DNA from: Prostheceraeus crozeri
Lineage: Eukaryota; Platyhelminthes; Polycladida; Euryleptidae
Length of the DNA: 64,000 bases
Assembly (NCBI GenBank): GCA_907163375.1
Contig: CAJQUW010002197.1
Location: 224,501-288,500, forward strand
Direction of reading: 5' to 3'
Shown: piece by piece, positions 53,345 to 64,000 of the stretch
Numbering within the stretch: the first letter of the stretch is position 1
Layout: each line of letters begins with the position of its first letter
Position numbers and translations under genes: made by a program
The notes under the pieces: generated by a model
Database searches by the model: none
What the model was told of the DNA's origin: nothing
Seen by the model: only the letters and a program-made list of their open reading frames with translations

Positions 53345-54212
53345 TACATTTATAAAATTTTTATAGAGTTTATATTGCATTTGAATTACGAGTAATTTTC
53401 ATTTATTTGACACATGCACAATTGAATTGTCAAGACTCAATTTGGAACATATATACTTTTGTTAATGTTTGATTTGTGCAGTTGTTTTAGCTTGAAATAA
53501 TAATAATAATAAAAAGCGTATATTTTCAAATGAATGGAAATCATAAATACACAAAAGCATGATCGAAAAAATAAAAATAGCTCCGAATCGGAATTAAATC
53601 TAGGACTTACTTGTCATTTTCATTTCTCAAATTGTTTTGTAAACTCGTACGTAGATTATTGTGGCGGCATTTGTTTTCAAATTAGTTACCGAGAAAAGCA
53701 CAATTCATGGAAATATAAGCAAAAGAACACCATTGCTCTCAATGACTATTCTATATATGAATGATTCTTATATGAATGACTCTCAATTCTTATATATACA
53801 TTAATAGAGTCTATATTGCATTTGAAATGCGAGTAATTTTGTATAGCCATTGATTTTTCAAAAATATTCGAACACTCCCTTTGTTAGGCCGAAATGTAAA
53901 TATATTCAAGTAACTGACGAGTAATTTTGATCTGTTTGACACAAAAATTTTACAATTGAATTGTGAATACACAATTTGAAACATATATAAGCCTATTTAG
54001 TTGTTAATGTTTGATCTGTGCAGTTGTTATAGCTTGAAATGAAATCGTTCCGAATCGCGATTAAATCTAGGACTTACTTGTCATTTTCTTTTCTCTAATT
54101 CTTTTTTTAAACTTACACGTAGATTATTGTTGCGGTATTTGTTTACAAATTAATTACCGAAGAAAGCACAATTGATGAACATAAACAAAAAACACCATCG
54201 CTTTCAATAAAT
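53345..54212. repeat. Tandem duplication of about 430 bp
   Basis: Unit 1 (about 53363-53750) and unit 2 (about 53803-54212) share, in order, ATAGAGTYTATATTGCATTT, GCGAGTAATTTT/ACGAGTAATTTT, TTGTTAATGTTTGATYTGTG, CAGTTGTTWTAGCTTGAAAT, ATTAAATCTAGGACTTACTT, GTAGATTATTGTKGCGG and AAAGCACAATT. Several small insertions separate them, so the duplication is old. No coding capacity is conserved between units. Confidence 0.75.
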
Positions 54213-54546
54213 CTAGATATTTTAATGGATTTTTGATTCACCTGGATGAACAACCTAAATTTGTAAAATTGTTCACATAAAAAACATAAAATGACAAAAA
54301 GTTTCACAAAAAAGGCCGCAATCAAAGAGTTAGCTGGGAAATAGTTGACATGTTTGGACTGATCAACCGTGAAGGGAAGACGACTCAGAGCAAATCGATC
54401 ATGAATGGGTCTTTCTTCCTAACCATTCTGAATTTGGATGGAATCTAATTTTGTATCTAATTTTAATTTGATTTTTGGACCTGGAATCAAAGCAGTTTGT
54501 TTACTTGGATAGCCTGCTATATAATCCTGCCTGGGAAAGTGGAGTC
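54213..54546. other. Short intergenic stretch
   Basis: AT-rich DNA with no gene or repeat recognised. Confidence 0.5.
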
Positions 54547-56129
54547 ATTGGTCCGTATGCACAGCCTAGTCGCGACTTGAGACTCAACTTCCTAGTCGCG
54601 ACTTGATTTGGTATGCACAAGTCGAGTCTAGCTAGTCGCGACTAGCTGCAATTATAGAAAGGGAGCGACATTTCTCCTCCCCTCGTCACCGTTGCGTCCT
54701 CCAGGTCACAGCGTCGTCATCGCTTGTCTTAACAACAGAAGCATTCACTGAATTTCATTGGCCGCGCAATAACCAAGCAGAAACCTTTGTGAACACAAAA
54801 CATTAGCACGTGTGCGTGGGTGATTATCTGCATCTGCAGCTGACTGAGATATTGAGATTGGCAGGATATCAGCTGTCGATGAAGAGTACAGCATTCAGGG
54901 AGGTTGTTAATTTTCTGAACGCATGAAATCAACATGACTGACATGCGTAAAACTATGAAAGAAATGCATTCACGGATATTCAGAATATCAGGACGCATGT
55001 TTTTTCACCTAGTAAAACAGGTGAAACAGGTAAGACAGGAGTGATTCAAATGGCAAATAGATGGTTCACTGAAATCACATCAAGATCATTTGAATCATCA
55101 TGCGATGCATGGATTAAGGCATCAACATATTATGCATAAAAGCCATTTATAGACGTCTTGATTCTAACTTGATTTTTCCTATTTTATATGTTTTAGCAGC
55201 ATTTGAACCTAGTTAGTGAGTTCTAATTAATGCGAACAAAATCGGAACACACATCAAAATGTAAATACGATGATCAAATGCAATGATGATTCGGAATATG
55301 AGTCCGATGAGGAGGAGGAAGTTGAAGCAAGAACTTTGAGAGACGAAGGGAAAGTTCGACGAGAACAGATCGCTAACATTTTGTGGTCTTCGCGTTCACA
55401 GTAGGCGCCAATATACACCTTCTTGGATAAATTTTGTTTTGCGTCTACATTTAAGTGAAAACGATGATTTTTCCAACAACAGCATAGCGATAGTGCAGTA
55501 CATTTCCACGTGCTGAAATAGCTGAAAAAGTAGCTAATAGCATTGATTTTTCGAAGCAAGTGCTTACAAAACAAGTAAATTTTGAAATTCTCATCTATTT
55601 GTCCTTAAAGGAGTTCATTTTCAACTGATGAGCGACATTAAAAATGATGAGCAGCACTCGATTAGGCAACTTTAGAGACAAGTTGGCATGACATGACTAG
55701 CTTTATACCAGACTTGAAAAAACACGGAATTCCAGCTAGTCGCGACTAGGCTGTGCATGGAAATCTTAGACGCGACTAGCTATGAATCATTCACTGTTAT
55801 ATCCATAGAAATTGACAACAATAAGACCTCTAGAATGGAAATTAAGCTTGATGCAATGCACAATAACGGCACATAAATCGCACGCATTTTCACTTAGATG
55901 CACCTGCCAACGTCAGCATCATTGGGTTAGAATCAGTCACATGAGTAAACAGAAGCTTTTAATTGGTTCTTCATGCCCCAACTTAGTTCCCTCGGATGTG
56001 CCGCGACCTTGAGTCAATTTCCATTCTAGCGAACTTCAGATAAACAGTTTATTTCTATGGTCCTATCTGCGCCTCGAAGCTGTCCAAAAACCAGCACAAG
56101 TCGCGACTAGGCTGTGCATACGGGCCATT
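54547..56129. mobile_element. Harbinger-like deletion derivative with palindromic ends
   Basis: Ends GGTCCGTATGCACAGCCTAG (54550) and its inverse (ending 56126) match at 19 of 20 bases and continue TCGCGACTTG. ATT flanks both sides (3 bp). The CTAGTCGCGACTAG word is repeated inside both ends, including the 18-bp perfect palindrome AGCTAGTCGCGACTAGCT near 54630. Around 55270-55400 the plus strand reads DDSEYESDEEEEVEARTLRD then KVRREQIANILW, probably the start of a transposon-encoded protein; no DDE domain remains. Assignment to PIF/Harbinger rests on the 3-bp duplication and end sequence. Confidence 0.65.
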
Positions 56130-59100
56130 GAATGACTTTCCTGGCGTCTAGCATGAAACTTGAAGCGCTCTGGATATTCTGTAGTGAAATAATCTCATCA
56201 CTTAAAATCAGCCGAAATATGGTAAAAGATTTATTTTAGAAATCACTCTTAAAACCAAAAGATAAAAGTAAGGTTTGCACTGGAGAAAAGATCAATGAGA
56301 CCTAAAAATTAACCTGGAGTTTAAACGCAGCGCCTCATTCACGCGCCGTGCACGTTACCGATGCCGCCAATCCATGGTGGTAAAGGAAAAAATTAACTCT
56401 CAGCAGTTTCATATAACCTGTAGTATATTGTTATCCAAATATTGAATATGTCACAATTTTGTTATGCTATCTCTTGTAGTTTACCTAATTTTAAACCACA
56501 AGAACATTTCCAATTCCTCTTCCTCAGCTATGAGATTATAGATGAATTAAAAGACAGCTGATCTTTGAGCAATTCATTTTTGAATGGGAATTTAACTAAA
56601 TGAGGCCGCGAAGCCAATGAGTGAAAGAGATGACCTCAGTTACTGCTCAAATGGCACACGTTTGCGCTAGCGACATTTAAGTTATAGACTGGAGCATCAG
56701 ATTGGATTTAGTTTTTATTCACGTGTGATATTCAATAGATGGAAGGCATTTATAAAGATATTAGGGATATTCAAGTGTTGTGCAGGTTTCAGAGATGCTG
56801 CCGAATTCCATTGCTGCCATTTTGCCTGAGAATCCATACGGTAATTCCATTGCATTAGATCTCATCTCAATACATCGGATTTTGCACTTATTTGTCTTTG
56901 TGCTTGCAAGTGCATGTTTTGCCAGTTTTCGTCACAGCACAGGGACTACAGTGTTTAGGCGCATGAAGATTCATAACTACATATTTAAAGTTGACTCTTG
57001 GATTACTTGTCATCATACCAAAACTGAAAATAGACCCCAGAAAAAGTAGCTCATGGGACCCCCTGAAAGAGATCTTCCGGATTTTTTGTGATACCGCGTC
57101 TCACGCCTGATTGCACTGTCACTTCTACAAAAATACACGTATGTACTTGGTTTGTGTCAGTTGTACACAGCCTTTTTGTGACAATTTTGTGATCTTTTAC
57201 TGATATATCTACTGCTACCGAGACAATCATAGTTCAGATCATACTACGTCTCGTCTTCATGATTGTCGCAATGGGTCATCTATTCATTCCAATCGTCATT
57301 CATTCTCTTTGGAGTTATCAAATATGACACATACTCTTTTGGGAATTTTACTTCGTCTTTCTAATTTAATCATTTTTTTAAATTCTGATGATATTCTGTT
57401 TCGTCATTCGAGAAGGTCGCAGATTTAGACAAGAGAAAATGTCGTATTTTCCTCGATTACAATCTGTTTTCGACTAGCACCTGCGCGGAGAATAATTAAT
57501 TATCCGACTGCAACCATTTCAATAAAACGGATTTAATCTGCTAACTTTTGAGCCTTAATTCATTACTAAATGGGTGCTTGAACTGCCACGAGACTGATAA
57601 AGGAATTTTGTTATCAGAATATTTTACCGAATGTTCTGTTCAACAGTGGTTGCAAAAACGAGACAACAAAACAATGACAAACCGCGTCTTACATGTAAAT
57701 AATCAACAAAATCACAATTAATTCCAATTAAAATCACAATAACATACTGAAAGTGAAAATTCCATCTGCAGCAGAACAACAACTCCTACTACTGTTGTCA
57801 TAACGTGATCTGTTGTCCTATAATATATGAAAGCGAAAATATCTGTTAATAAATCAAAGGACATAGACTCTCATAGAATTCAGCTCGCCCTTGAAATGAA
57901 TCCGCCCTCCAGAAATAGAACCGCTAAAAATGGTAAAAACCCGCTGGTTGTTTTCGAAAAAGCACGTTGCTTCCAGTGAAAGGGTTCTTGAATGCCCGAC
58001 GACTAAGCAGAAACTCTTTTATTTTCATACGATGATGAAAGTCATCCCAGTAGCCATTTATAATAATGCCTACTAATTTAAATTATTAGTTAAAGTAGTC
58101 CTAATGAGGACTGATGGCGTTCTCCAATCCGCAAGTGTACAAAGGCAATGCTACTGTAACCATTGGATTAATCAGTTCTTAAGAGAACTCAATGTAGCTT
58201 TCTCGTGGCAACGAATTAAAATTGATCAGCTTTGGCTTGATCTTGTAAAAATGGAAATCTTAAGACTTGTAATACTACTCATTCTTGCTGTTAATATACT
58301 AATACCATAGATTCAAAACAGACGTCTAATATACTGTACCAACTACAGATGCTGATAGTGGAAATAGAATAGGACAATGGTCAACATAGATTAAGGAAAT
58401 TAAAAATGGATATTAGAAAACAACAGGAAACCGATGAATAAAAATTGGAAAAGTGGAGGTAAAATATGGAAATACAACGATGCTACTACACCGATTACAA
58501 GTGAAGTATATCTGGCACTACACAAAGTGGATAATGGTAAGAGTGGATAAGTGGAAAGTGGATAATGGAGGTAAACAATAGAGCTACAATGATATACAAA
58601 AATATACGATCGAGGATGCAAGTATACAAGCACACAGATACATCAGTTTTGAATTACCAATTCAAAGAAAAATATCAAAAATTATTCTTAAATCTACTGA
58701 GTTTCAAGTGGCAAGATAGTCAATAGCCACTATATTTACAAATTTCTCTGAATTATTACCAAAATGACAATTTAATTAATCTCGGGATCGCAATCTATAA
58801 TTTCTGATCAGTATCTTTGAAGTAATGTGTTTCAACTAGATATTCTTCAATAAAGTTTCAATGATAATCTCATGGATTAATTTAGTGGAATATCATTTGA
58901 CAGTTCGACTGCGCCTTAAAATTAAAAAGTTGCACTTCATTGATTCTTAGTAATTCTCAGAATTTTCAATCAAAGTTTCAAGAAGAATTTTGATTTTTGA
59001 AGCTTCACGACCCGGTGTTTTCTGACATCCTATCCCGAGGAGTATTGTCAACATTGAGAATTAGAGCTTTATTTACATAGCGAAAGTTTGCTATTCACTA

Positions 59101-59335
59101 CAGAGGTCCTTATTGTCATGCTCTCAGTGATCTTAAGCGTAAGCCGCGAGAAATATTGAGAGGAGAGTAGAAAATCAACATTCTAGAATTCAATTGCTCG
59201 GGAAGTTGATTGCCCTAAGGGAACCACTTAAAATGAATATTTCTCTTTTCCTGAAACAATATCTGTAGACGAAATTAAGCGGGTAGAGATTTCCTGCAAA
59301 ATTCATGATGACATTGATTATAGGAAAAAACAGAC
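56130..59335. other. Host intergenic DNA
   Basis: About 3.2 kb with no supported gene. Short frames (56780-57049, 58104-58310) lack recognisable domains. A TGGATAATGG/AGTGG-rich stretch at 58525-58570 looks like decayed simple repeat. Confidence 0.5.
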
Positions 59336-59339
59336 TTGT

Positions 59340-59830
59340 ATTGTATGGAATTATAATCGATTACATGTACATTTTTTGATGAGCAATTTGTAATTGTAAT
59401 CAATTACATTTTTAGTCATGTGATTGAGAAATAATTGAAATTACTTTGCAGTTTGCAGTCTTCACTGTTAAACATTCTTTAAACAAGCAGCATGAATTAC
59501 TACATTTTCGTCGATAATGCGCTACCATGGTCATTATTAGAATGCTCAAAATACGACATTGTGATATTGCACTTTGATATGTATCAGGGGTGCAACTATT
59601 ATTAACTTTTAAAAAGAAATTTAAGATGATAGCAATTGTCAAAATATGAATCAAGAGTCGGCAGCTATCTTAAGTACATGTAATTGTAAAGTAATTGAAA
59701 TGTAATTGAAGAAAATGGGAACAATTTGTGATTGTAATCAATTAAATTGATAGACATGTAGTTAATTATATTTATGGATTTTAGATTGTAATCAGTTACA
59801 TTGATGAGTAGGTAATTTGTAATTTTGTTA
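59340..59830. repeat. Decayed repeat array of TGTAATTGTAATCAATTACA type
   Basis: The word TGTAATTGTAATCAATTACA and close variants occur near 59340-59415 and 59680-59815, separated by about 270 bp. They are mostly self-complementary. Likely a decayed low-complexity array or inverted repeat element. Confidence 0.5.
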
Positions 59831-61430
59831 AAAAGTCGGGTAGATACAAACATTAGTATTTTGACTGTTGAGTGCATTATACTGTATAAGGTGCTGATTT
59901 AAACACTTTGAAGTTCTTCTAGTTTTGCAATCTCTTATTTAATGTCATCGATCACAACATGCTGTGGGTTGCATTCTATTTACCTAAAATCAGAAGAGAA
60001 ATATGGCCTTAAAATTGAACTTGTTTCTGTTACGGCATAAGTCTTGCTTCTAACTGCCGTATTTTATTGCAAAAGTTGCATCAACTTTTGATGAATTCCG
60101 GAAAGCATGTACAGAAATCGCGGAAGGATTGAAGTTGCATGGTTCTTCACTTGTCTAAGCTTTTCATTATCATGAGATTTATGAAGTCCCAGAGAAAGCG
60201 AATGAAATATTCATTAACTTTCTTTCACCCAGAGATTGCAGAAATCGGAGAGAATTGTCAGTGCATTGTTTCACTGATCTTATATTCTTTTGTCAATTCT
60301 ATCGATTGCTATGAATTGGGGTTCAGACAATCTATTGAACTGATCAGGTTGGTTCTTCGCGATTATATGATGACGATGGAATTGAAATTCAAAAGATGTT
60401 ATCATTTTTCATAATTGCTAGTCGGTGTCGGGACGATTGCATAGACGTCCAGCTAGTCTCTCTAAAGCTTTGAAAAATCTATTCTTATCTTTTTTCTAAT
60501 CGGGAATTTGCCGGATAGAATCTTTGAAATATTCATGTGTAACACAGGAACACGGCTTCAATATGAAAAAAGAAAATTATTGCTGTTACATATGAAACAC
60601 CGATTGTTCCTGTCAATGTTTTTATTTTGCTCTTATTTTTTCGCCTTTTCGATCATTTTTACTCAAAAGATTTATTCTGCAATGTCGACATCCGATTAAT
60701 AGTGGAAACTTATCTACTTGTACTGTGATATCGCAAGGTATTGTTAAGAAAGTCATGCTTGGAAATGGCGAAAGCCTTCATATTGTTGCTGTTTCTTCTA
60801 CTCCTGATAGTCAATCCCATAACCAGGGAAACAGGATGGGAGAAATAGCACGTCCCATAGCAACACCTCTTTCTAGCCGACATAATCTAGTCACATCGCT
60901 ATTGGCACTGAAACAGAAGCGGAACTTATCGAAGTAGCTGGTGATACATTCGTCTGGTTTTTGCGGCACGTGAAAAATGTCAAGGGTGAATTGAATGATT
61001 CAATGATGCGCTGGCCAAATCCAGGCAGACGACATGGGTATCTTTCACTTCAACTTCGCTTGACTTTATCGATTCCATATTGTTGAACCATGTTGCAAAT
61101 TACCGGAGTTTTCCACTTAATGTACTCGGGTATATTAACTGGAAATGACGAAATTGCAGAATAATTTGGATCAGGTTAATATACCCGGGTTGAGATGGAA
61201 TTCGTCACTTAAATTAACTATAATTTATTACAGATGCTTGTAATTTGATACATATGAGCTTGAAATTATAAACTGTAATGAAAACAAATTCACAATTTGA
61301 ATGTAATTTATCAAAATTGTTATGGTATAAAATGAGCAATTGAAGCTGGGACATTCCCATAACGATGTCTACATGTTTCATAATTTTAATAAACTTATAG
61401 TTAATAAGACTTAAGGTTTGTCCTTAAGAG
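59831..61430. other. Host intergenic DNA with a possible signal-peptide frame
   Basis: The frame at 60765-60848 encodes 27 residues, MAKAFILLLFLLLLIVNPIT and a polar tail, an ideal secretory signal core with no continuation seen. An inverted repeat CTCGGGTATATTAACT / GGTTAATATACCCGGG lies at 61128-61192. Nothing else is supported. Confidence 0.3.
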
Positions 61431-63313
61431 GACAGGTGGTGCGTTCAGGCGCGTCAAACATGACTATCTAGATTAAAACAAATAAAACAGTCAGCAGGTA
61501 CCCGCCTGGTTGCGTTTCGGCCCCTCTACCTGAACGCTCAAGCCCAGGCGGGCGGGGCCCCGCATAAACTTATATGCGGCTGGCATTCTAAAATCAATAC
61601 AGTAATGATATGTGTAATAATAAGTAATACTGATAGTAATGATACCGTAGATACCGTAGTAGTAATACTGATAGTAAATACCGCAATAAGCATCTGAGTA
61701 AAATCTAGGCAACAGATTAACAGGTGATAGGTGTACAGTAAGGCATTCAATCCCGGGATAAGTAAGTAAGTAATGCGTTTATTGAAAGTAAATAGAAATC
61801 AAATATACAAACACAGAAATAGCAAATCAGCACGAACTTACATATAAGATGATCACTTTCTGTAGCATGCAGGCTTTGACAAATATACATTATACAACAG
61901 TAATGGAGAGGTCAGATTTCAGCAGCGTTATCAATCAGACGTAACATTATTACGTAACATTTGTGCTTAGACAGCTAGTAGCTGTGTGAAGATGGAGTAA
62001 CAAGGCTATAGATAAGGAACATGGAGTAACAGTGTGAAATGCAATGCGTAAAACGTAGATGTTACCGCTATGTAAAACTAAGTATAGACTTCCCATGATC
62101 AGCTTGATGATAGACACCTAAGTTGCAAACTCGAGACTCGAAATATGTCCAGCAGTAAAGAAAAGGAAAGAGAGAGCGTTATACATACAGGCGTACTAAT
62201 ATCCAGAGTTGGAAGTGGGTCAACCAAACTTGACCCATGACACACCTGATCCACCACATCTTTGACCCACTTGACCCACCTGACCCACATGCTGCAAGGG
62301 TGAATGATGTCAATGCAATTTCCTCTTCTGATATCATCTTTAGTTTCATTTTCATTCAAGATTCTAGGTCTATCTAGGTCTATCTAGGCCTCGTAGTATC
62401 AAAATTGTTGTTAAGATTTGTTATGAAGATTCAAGTGTATCAGATCACTTGTCACACGATAAACAGACATGTAACCTCATCAAAATTATCTTATAAGCAA
62501 GTTCATGCACCACAAATGCCTAAGGTTCCGTTTCTTGTTATAATTCTTGACTATCCTTTTTTAGTGCTACATATATAACTCGTAGAGAGATGATTTGTTA
62601 GGTTGTCGAGGGCCCTACATACTAAATTTCAAATTTTACATTTCTTAATCAAATGAAGTCAAAAAATAAGATTGCAGTAGGCCTAAATCATTTATTCATG
62701 CATTTTTTATGCTAGATACTACATGTGCGAAAATTATCCCAGAAAAATCGTCTACCTAATATTTTGTTGCTTCTCATGGCAATCGATTCAAATTTCATTT
62801 ACTTCCGCTAATGTCAGATTTTAGTAGAAAGTTGTATATTTGATGTAATAATGACATTCATTGAAAAGCAAATGGAGTAAGCACTAAGCATGCGTAACGC
62901 GTGAATAGAAAATTGCACGAGGGCAAGGTTATAATTCATGAATTTGCTTACAATGTACATATTGATGAACTGATATATTTGAGTGCAGCTACATGTACGA
63001 GTGCGTTGTGATAGCAATCACTAGCGACATCATGTAAATATTCCTATTTTTATTGATACCAGATCAAATATCAAAACGAAACTTTTCATCGATTCGAAGT
63101 GTCAAAAAATATCTCCTCACAGAGCTCCAGCCGTAATAAATCTGTGTGAAAGGGATAAGTCTATATCAATGACCGTCGTATGAATTATCTTATTTCAGAT
63201 TATCATGTATCTAATGAGCAATGAGATGCATGGAACATGTATGATGCGAAAGTATATTGAGCGGCTAAATACTTTGGATATGAAGCATGCATGTTGATAA
63301 TACTTCGATTTAA
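61431..63313. other. Host intergenic DNA with repeat fragments
   Basis: 61600-61690 is a decayed GATAGTAATAC/GATACCGTAG array. At about 61757-61800 the minus strand reads TTTCAATAAACGCATTACTTACTTACTTAT, like the 3' end of a CR1-type retroposon (poly(A) signal then ACTT repeats); its body could not be traced. 62210-62295 has a cluster of TTGACCCA/TGACCCAC words. No gene. Confidence 0.4.
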
Positions 63314-64000
63314 TACAGGGTGTCTCAGAACTATGTAGGCAGTTAATGCTATTAACTTCTGAGTCAAATAATACAGATATTTATTTCAAGCTAACAGTAC
63401 GGAAAATTTTGTGCATGTTTCTCAACGTAAATGTTCAAAGTGGTGTCCATCGACAGCGATTAATTCATGACAATGAGAGGTCACAGAGCGACAGACTTTT
63501 GAGATGAGAACCATCAGAACGTTTCTTGCACTTAATGCGATTTTATCTCTCATTTCTTGCACATTGAGAGGACGTGGACTCTTGTAGACTTCTTTTTTTA
63601 AATAACCCCCAAAAAAGAAGTCTAATGGAGTTAGGTCAGGACTTCTTGGGGGATACTCAATGTCACCACGACGTCCAATCCATGAAGTGATGGCACTGCC
63701 AACTCAGGAATTGAGATAGCTTCGTACAATGCAGCCTGTTGAAAGTATGGCAGCTCCTCGTCATTCGGATACAATCTCCTAATTTCCGATATTACATGGG
63801 GAAAGGATGCCGGGCGGAGAAAGATGCCATACGGTAACACCAAGGAGCTTAACATCATGCTGTAAAATTTGATGAGGATTCTCTTCAGCCCAGTAGATAC
63901 TGTTGTGGTGATTGAGTCGACCATTCAATTTAAACGTGGCCTCATCAGACCATACGATCATGTTTCGAAAGTCTGGATCGGTTACTGTTTCACGCAAAAC
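63314..64000 (-). mobile_element. Tc1/mariner-like transposon, cut by the window end
   Basis: Starts at TA|CAGGGTGTCTCAGAACTATG (TA at 63314-63315, element from 63316), a common end of IS630/Tc1/mariner elements of this transposase group. The rest of the element lies beyond 64000. Confidence 0.7.
63430..64000 (-). pseudogene. Tc1/mariner-type transposase, C-terminal part
   Basis: The visible part begins FRNMIVWSDEATFKLNGRLN (first catalytic Asp) and HNSIYWAEENPHQILQ, then VTVWHLSPPGI, a changed frame through PYGIFL, FPHVISEIRRLYPNDEELPY, FQQAALYEAI, and finally WIGRRGDIEYPPRSPDLTPL (last catalytic Asp) and a C-terminal tail. At least three frame changes are visible, and the usual FQQDGAPPH is altered to FQQAALYEA, so it is inactive. 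The N-terminal helix-turn-helix lies outside the window. Confidence 0.75.

Noticed and set aside
1-64000. CRISPR arrays, tRNA or rRNA genes
   Set aside because: No regularly spaced repeats, tRNA arms or rRNA core sequences were seen; the sequence is eukaryotic.

Overview
The window is AT-rich eukaryotic DNA with short introns, polyadenylation signals, LINE, Penelope-like, hAT, Harbinger-like and Tc1/mariner-like repeats and frequent TAGGCCTA-type words. That fits a marine invertebrate, perhaps an echinoderm or another deuterostome; the species cannot be fixed from sequence alone. No host protein gene can be called with confidence. Almost everything recognisable is mobile DNA.

The main content is two copies of one Polinton/Maverick (adintovirus-like) element in the same orientation, about 3 kb apart. 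Copy A fills 1-14418 and runs off the left edge. Copy B is entire in the window at 17490-40890, with ~300 bp terminal inverted repeats starting AGTAGTAAG and a 6-bp target duplication (GATACC/GATAGC). Both are fossils with of the order of ten or more interruptions each. Copy B reads, left to right: TIR; plus-strand coiled-coil gene, mini-gene and an RT-tail/RNase H-like gene; two minus-strand orphan genes; plus-strand protein-primed DNA polymerase B; then a long minus-strand virion/replication block (two penton-like paralogues, adenain-like protease, F54H12.2-type major capsid protein, minor capsid protein, integrase with chromodomain, basic Cys-rich gene, small gene, packaging ATPase, Pol-N-like gene, DEDD exonuclease-like gene, membrane/basic gene, end gene). 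Inside that block lies a plus-strand island with two PC4-like genes and a clear two-lobed TATA-binding-protein-like gene, each of the later two preceded by the same promoter word. Copy A additionally keeps a RING-like gene and a basic Gly-tail gene, the latter split by a CR1-type LINE.

The element therefore appears to carry its own transcription kit (TBP-like, PC4-like, repeated TATA cassettes), histone-type 3' stem-loops on two of its left-arm transcripts, and the same ATG-plus-67-bp-intron leader on both of its outward-driving replication/end genes. These are the most interesting points of the window.

Other insertions: in copy B, a 372-bp foldback element and a Penelope-like element forming a 0.7-kb-armed palindrome with hammerhead-like motifs. 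Outside: a 2.4-kb non-autonomous hAT with GGCTCC arrays (43062-45427), a 3.7-kb DDE transposon with eight GTTCGTTCGTGAC motifs (48398-52104), a tandem duplication near 53.4-54.2 kb, a 1.6-kb Harbinger-like deletion derivative (54550-56126), and the end of a Tc1/mariner-like transposon at the right edge (63316-64000). The remaining stretches look like host intergenic DNA.
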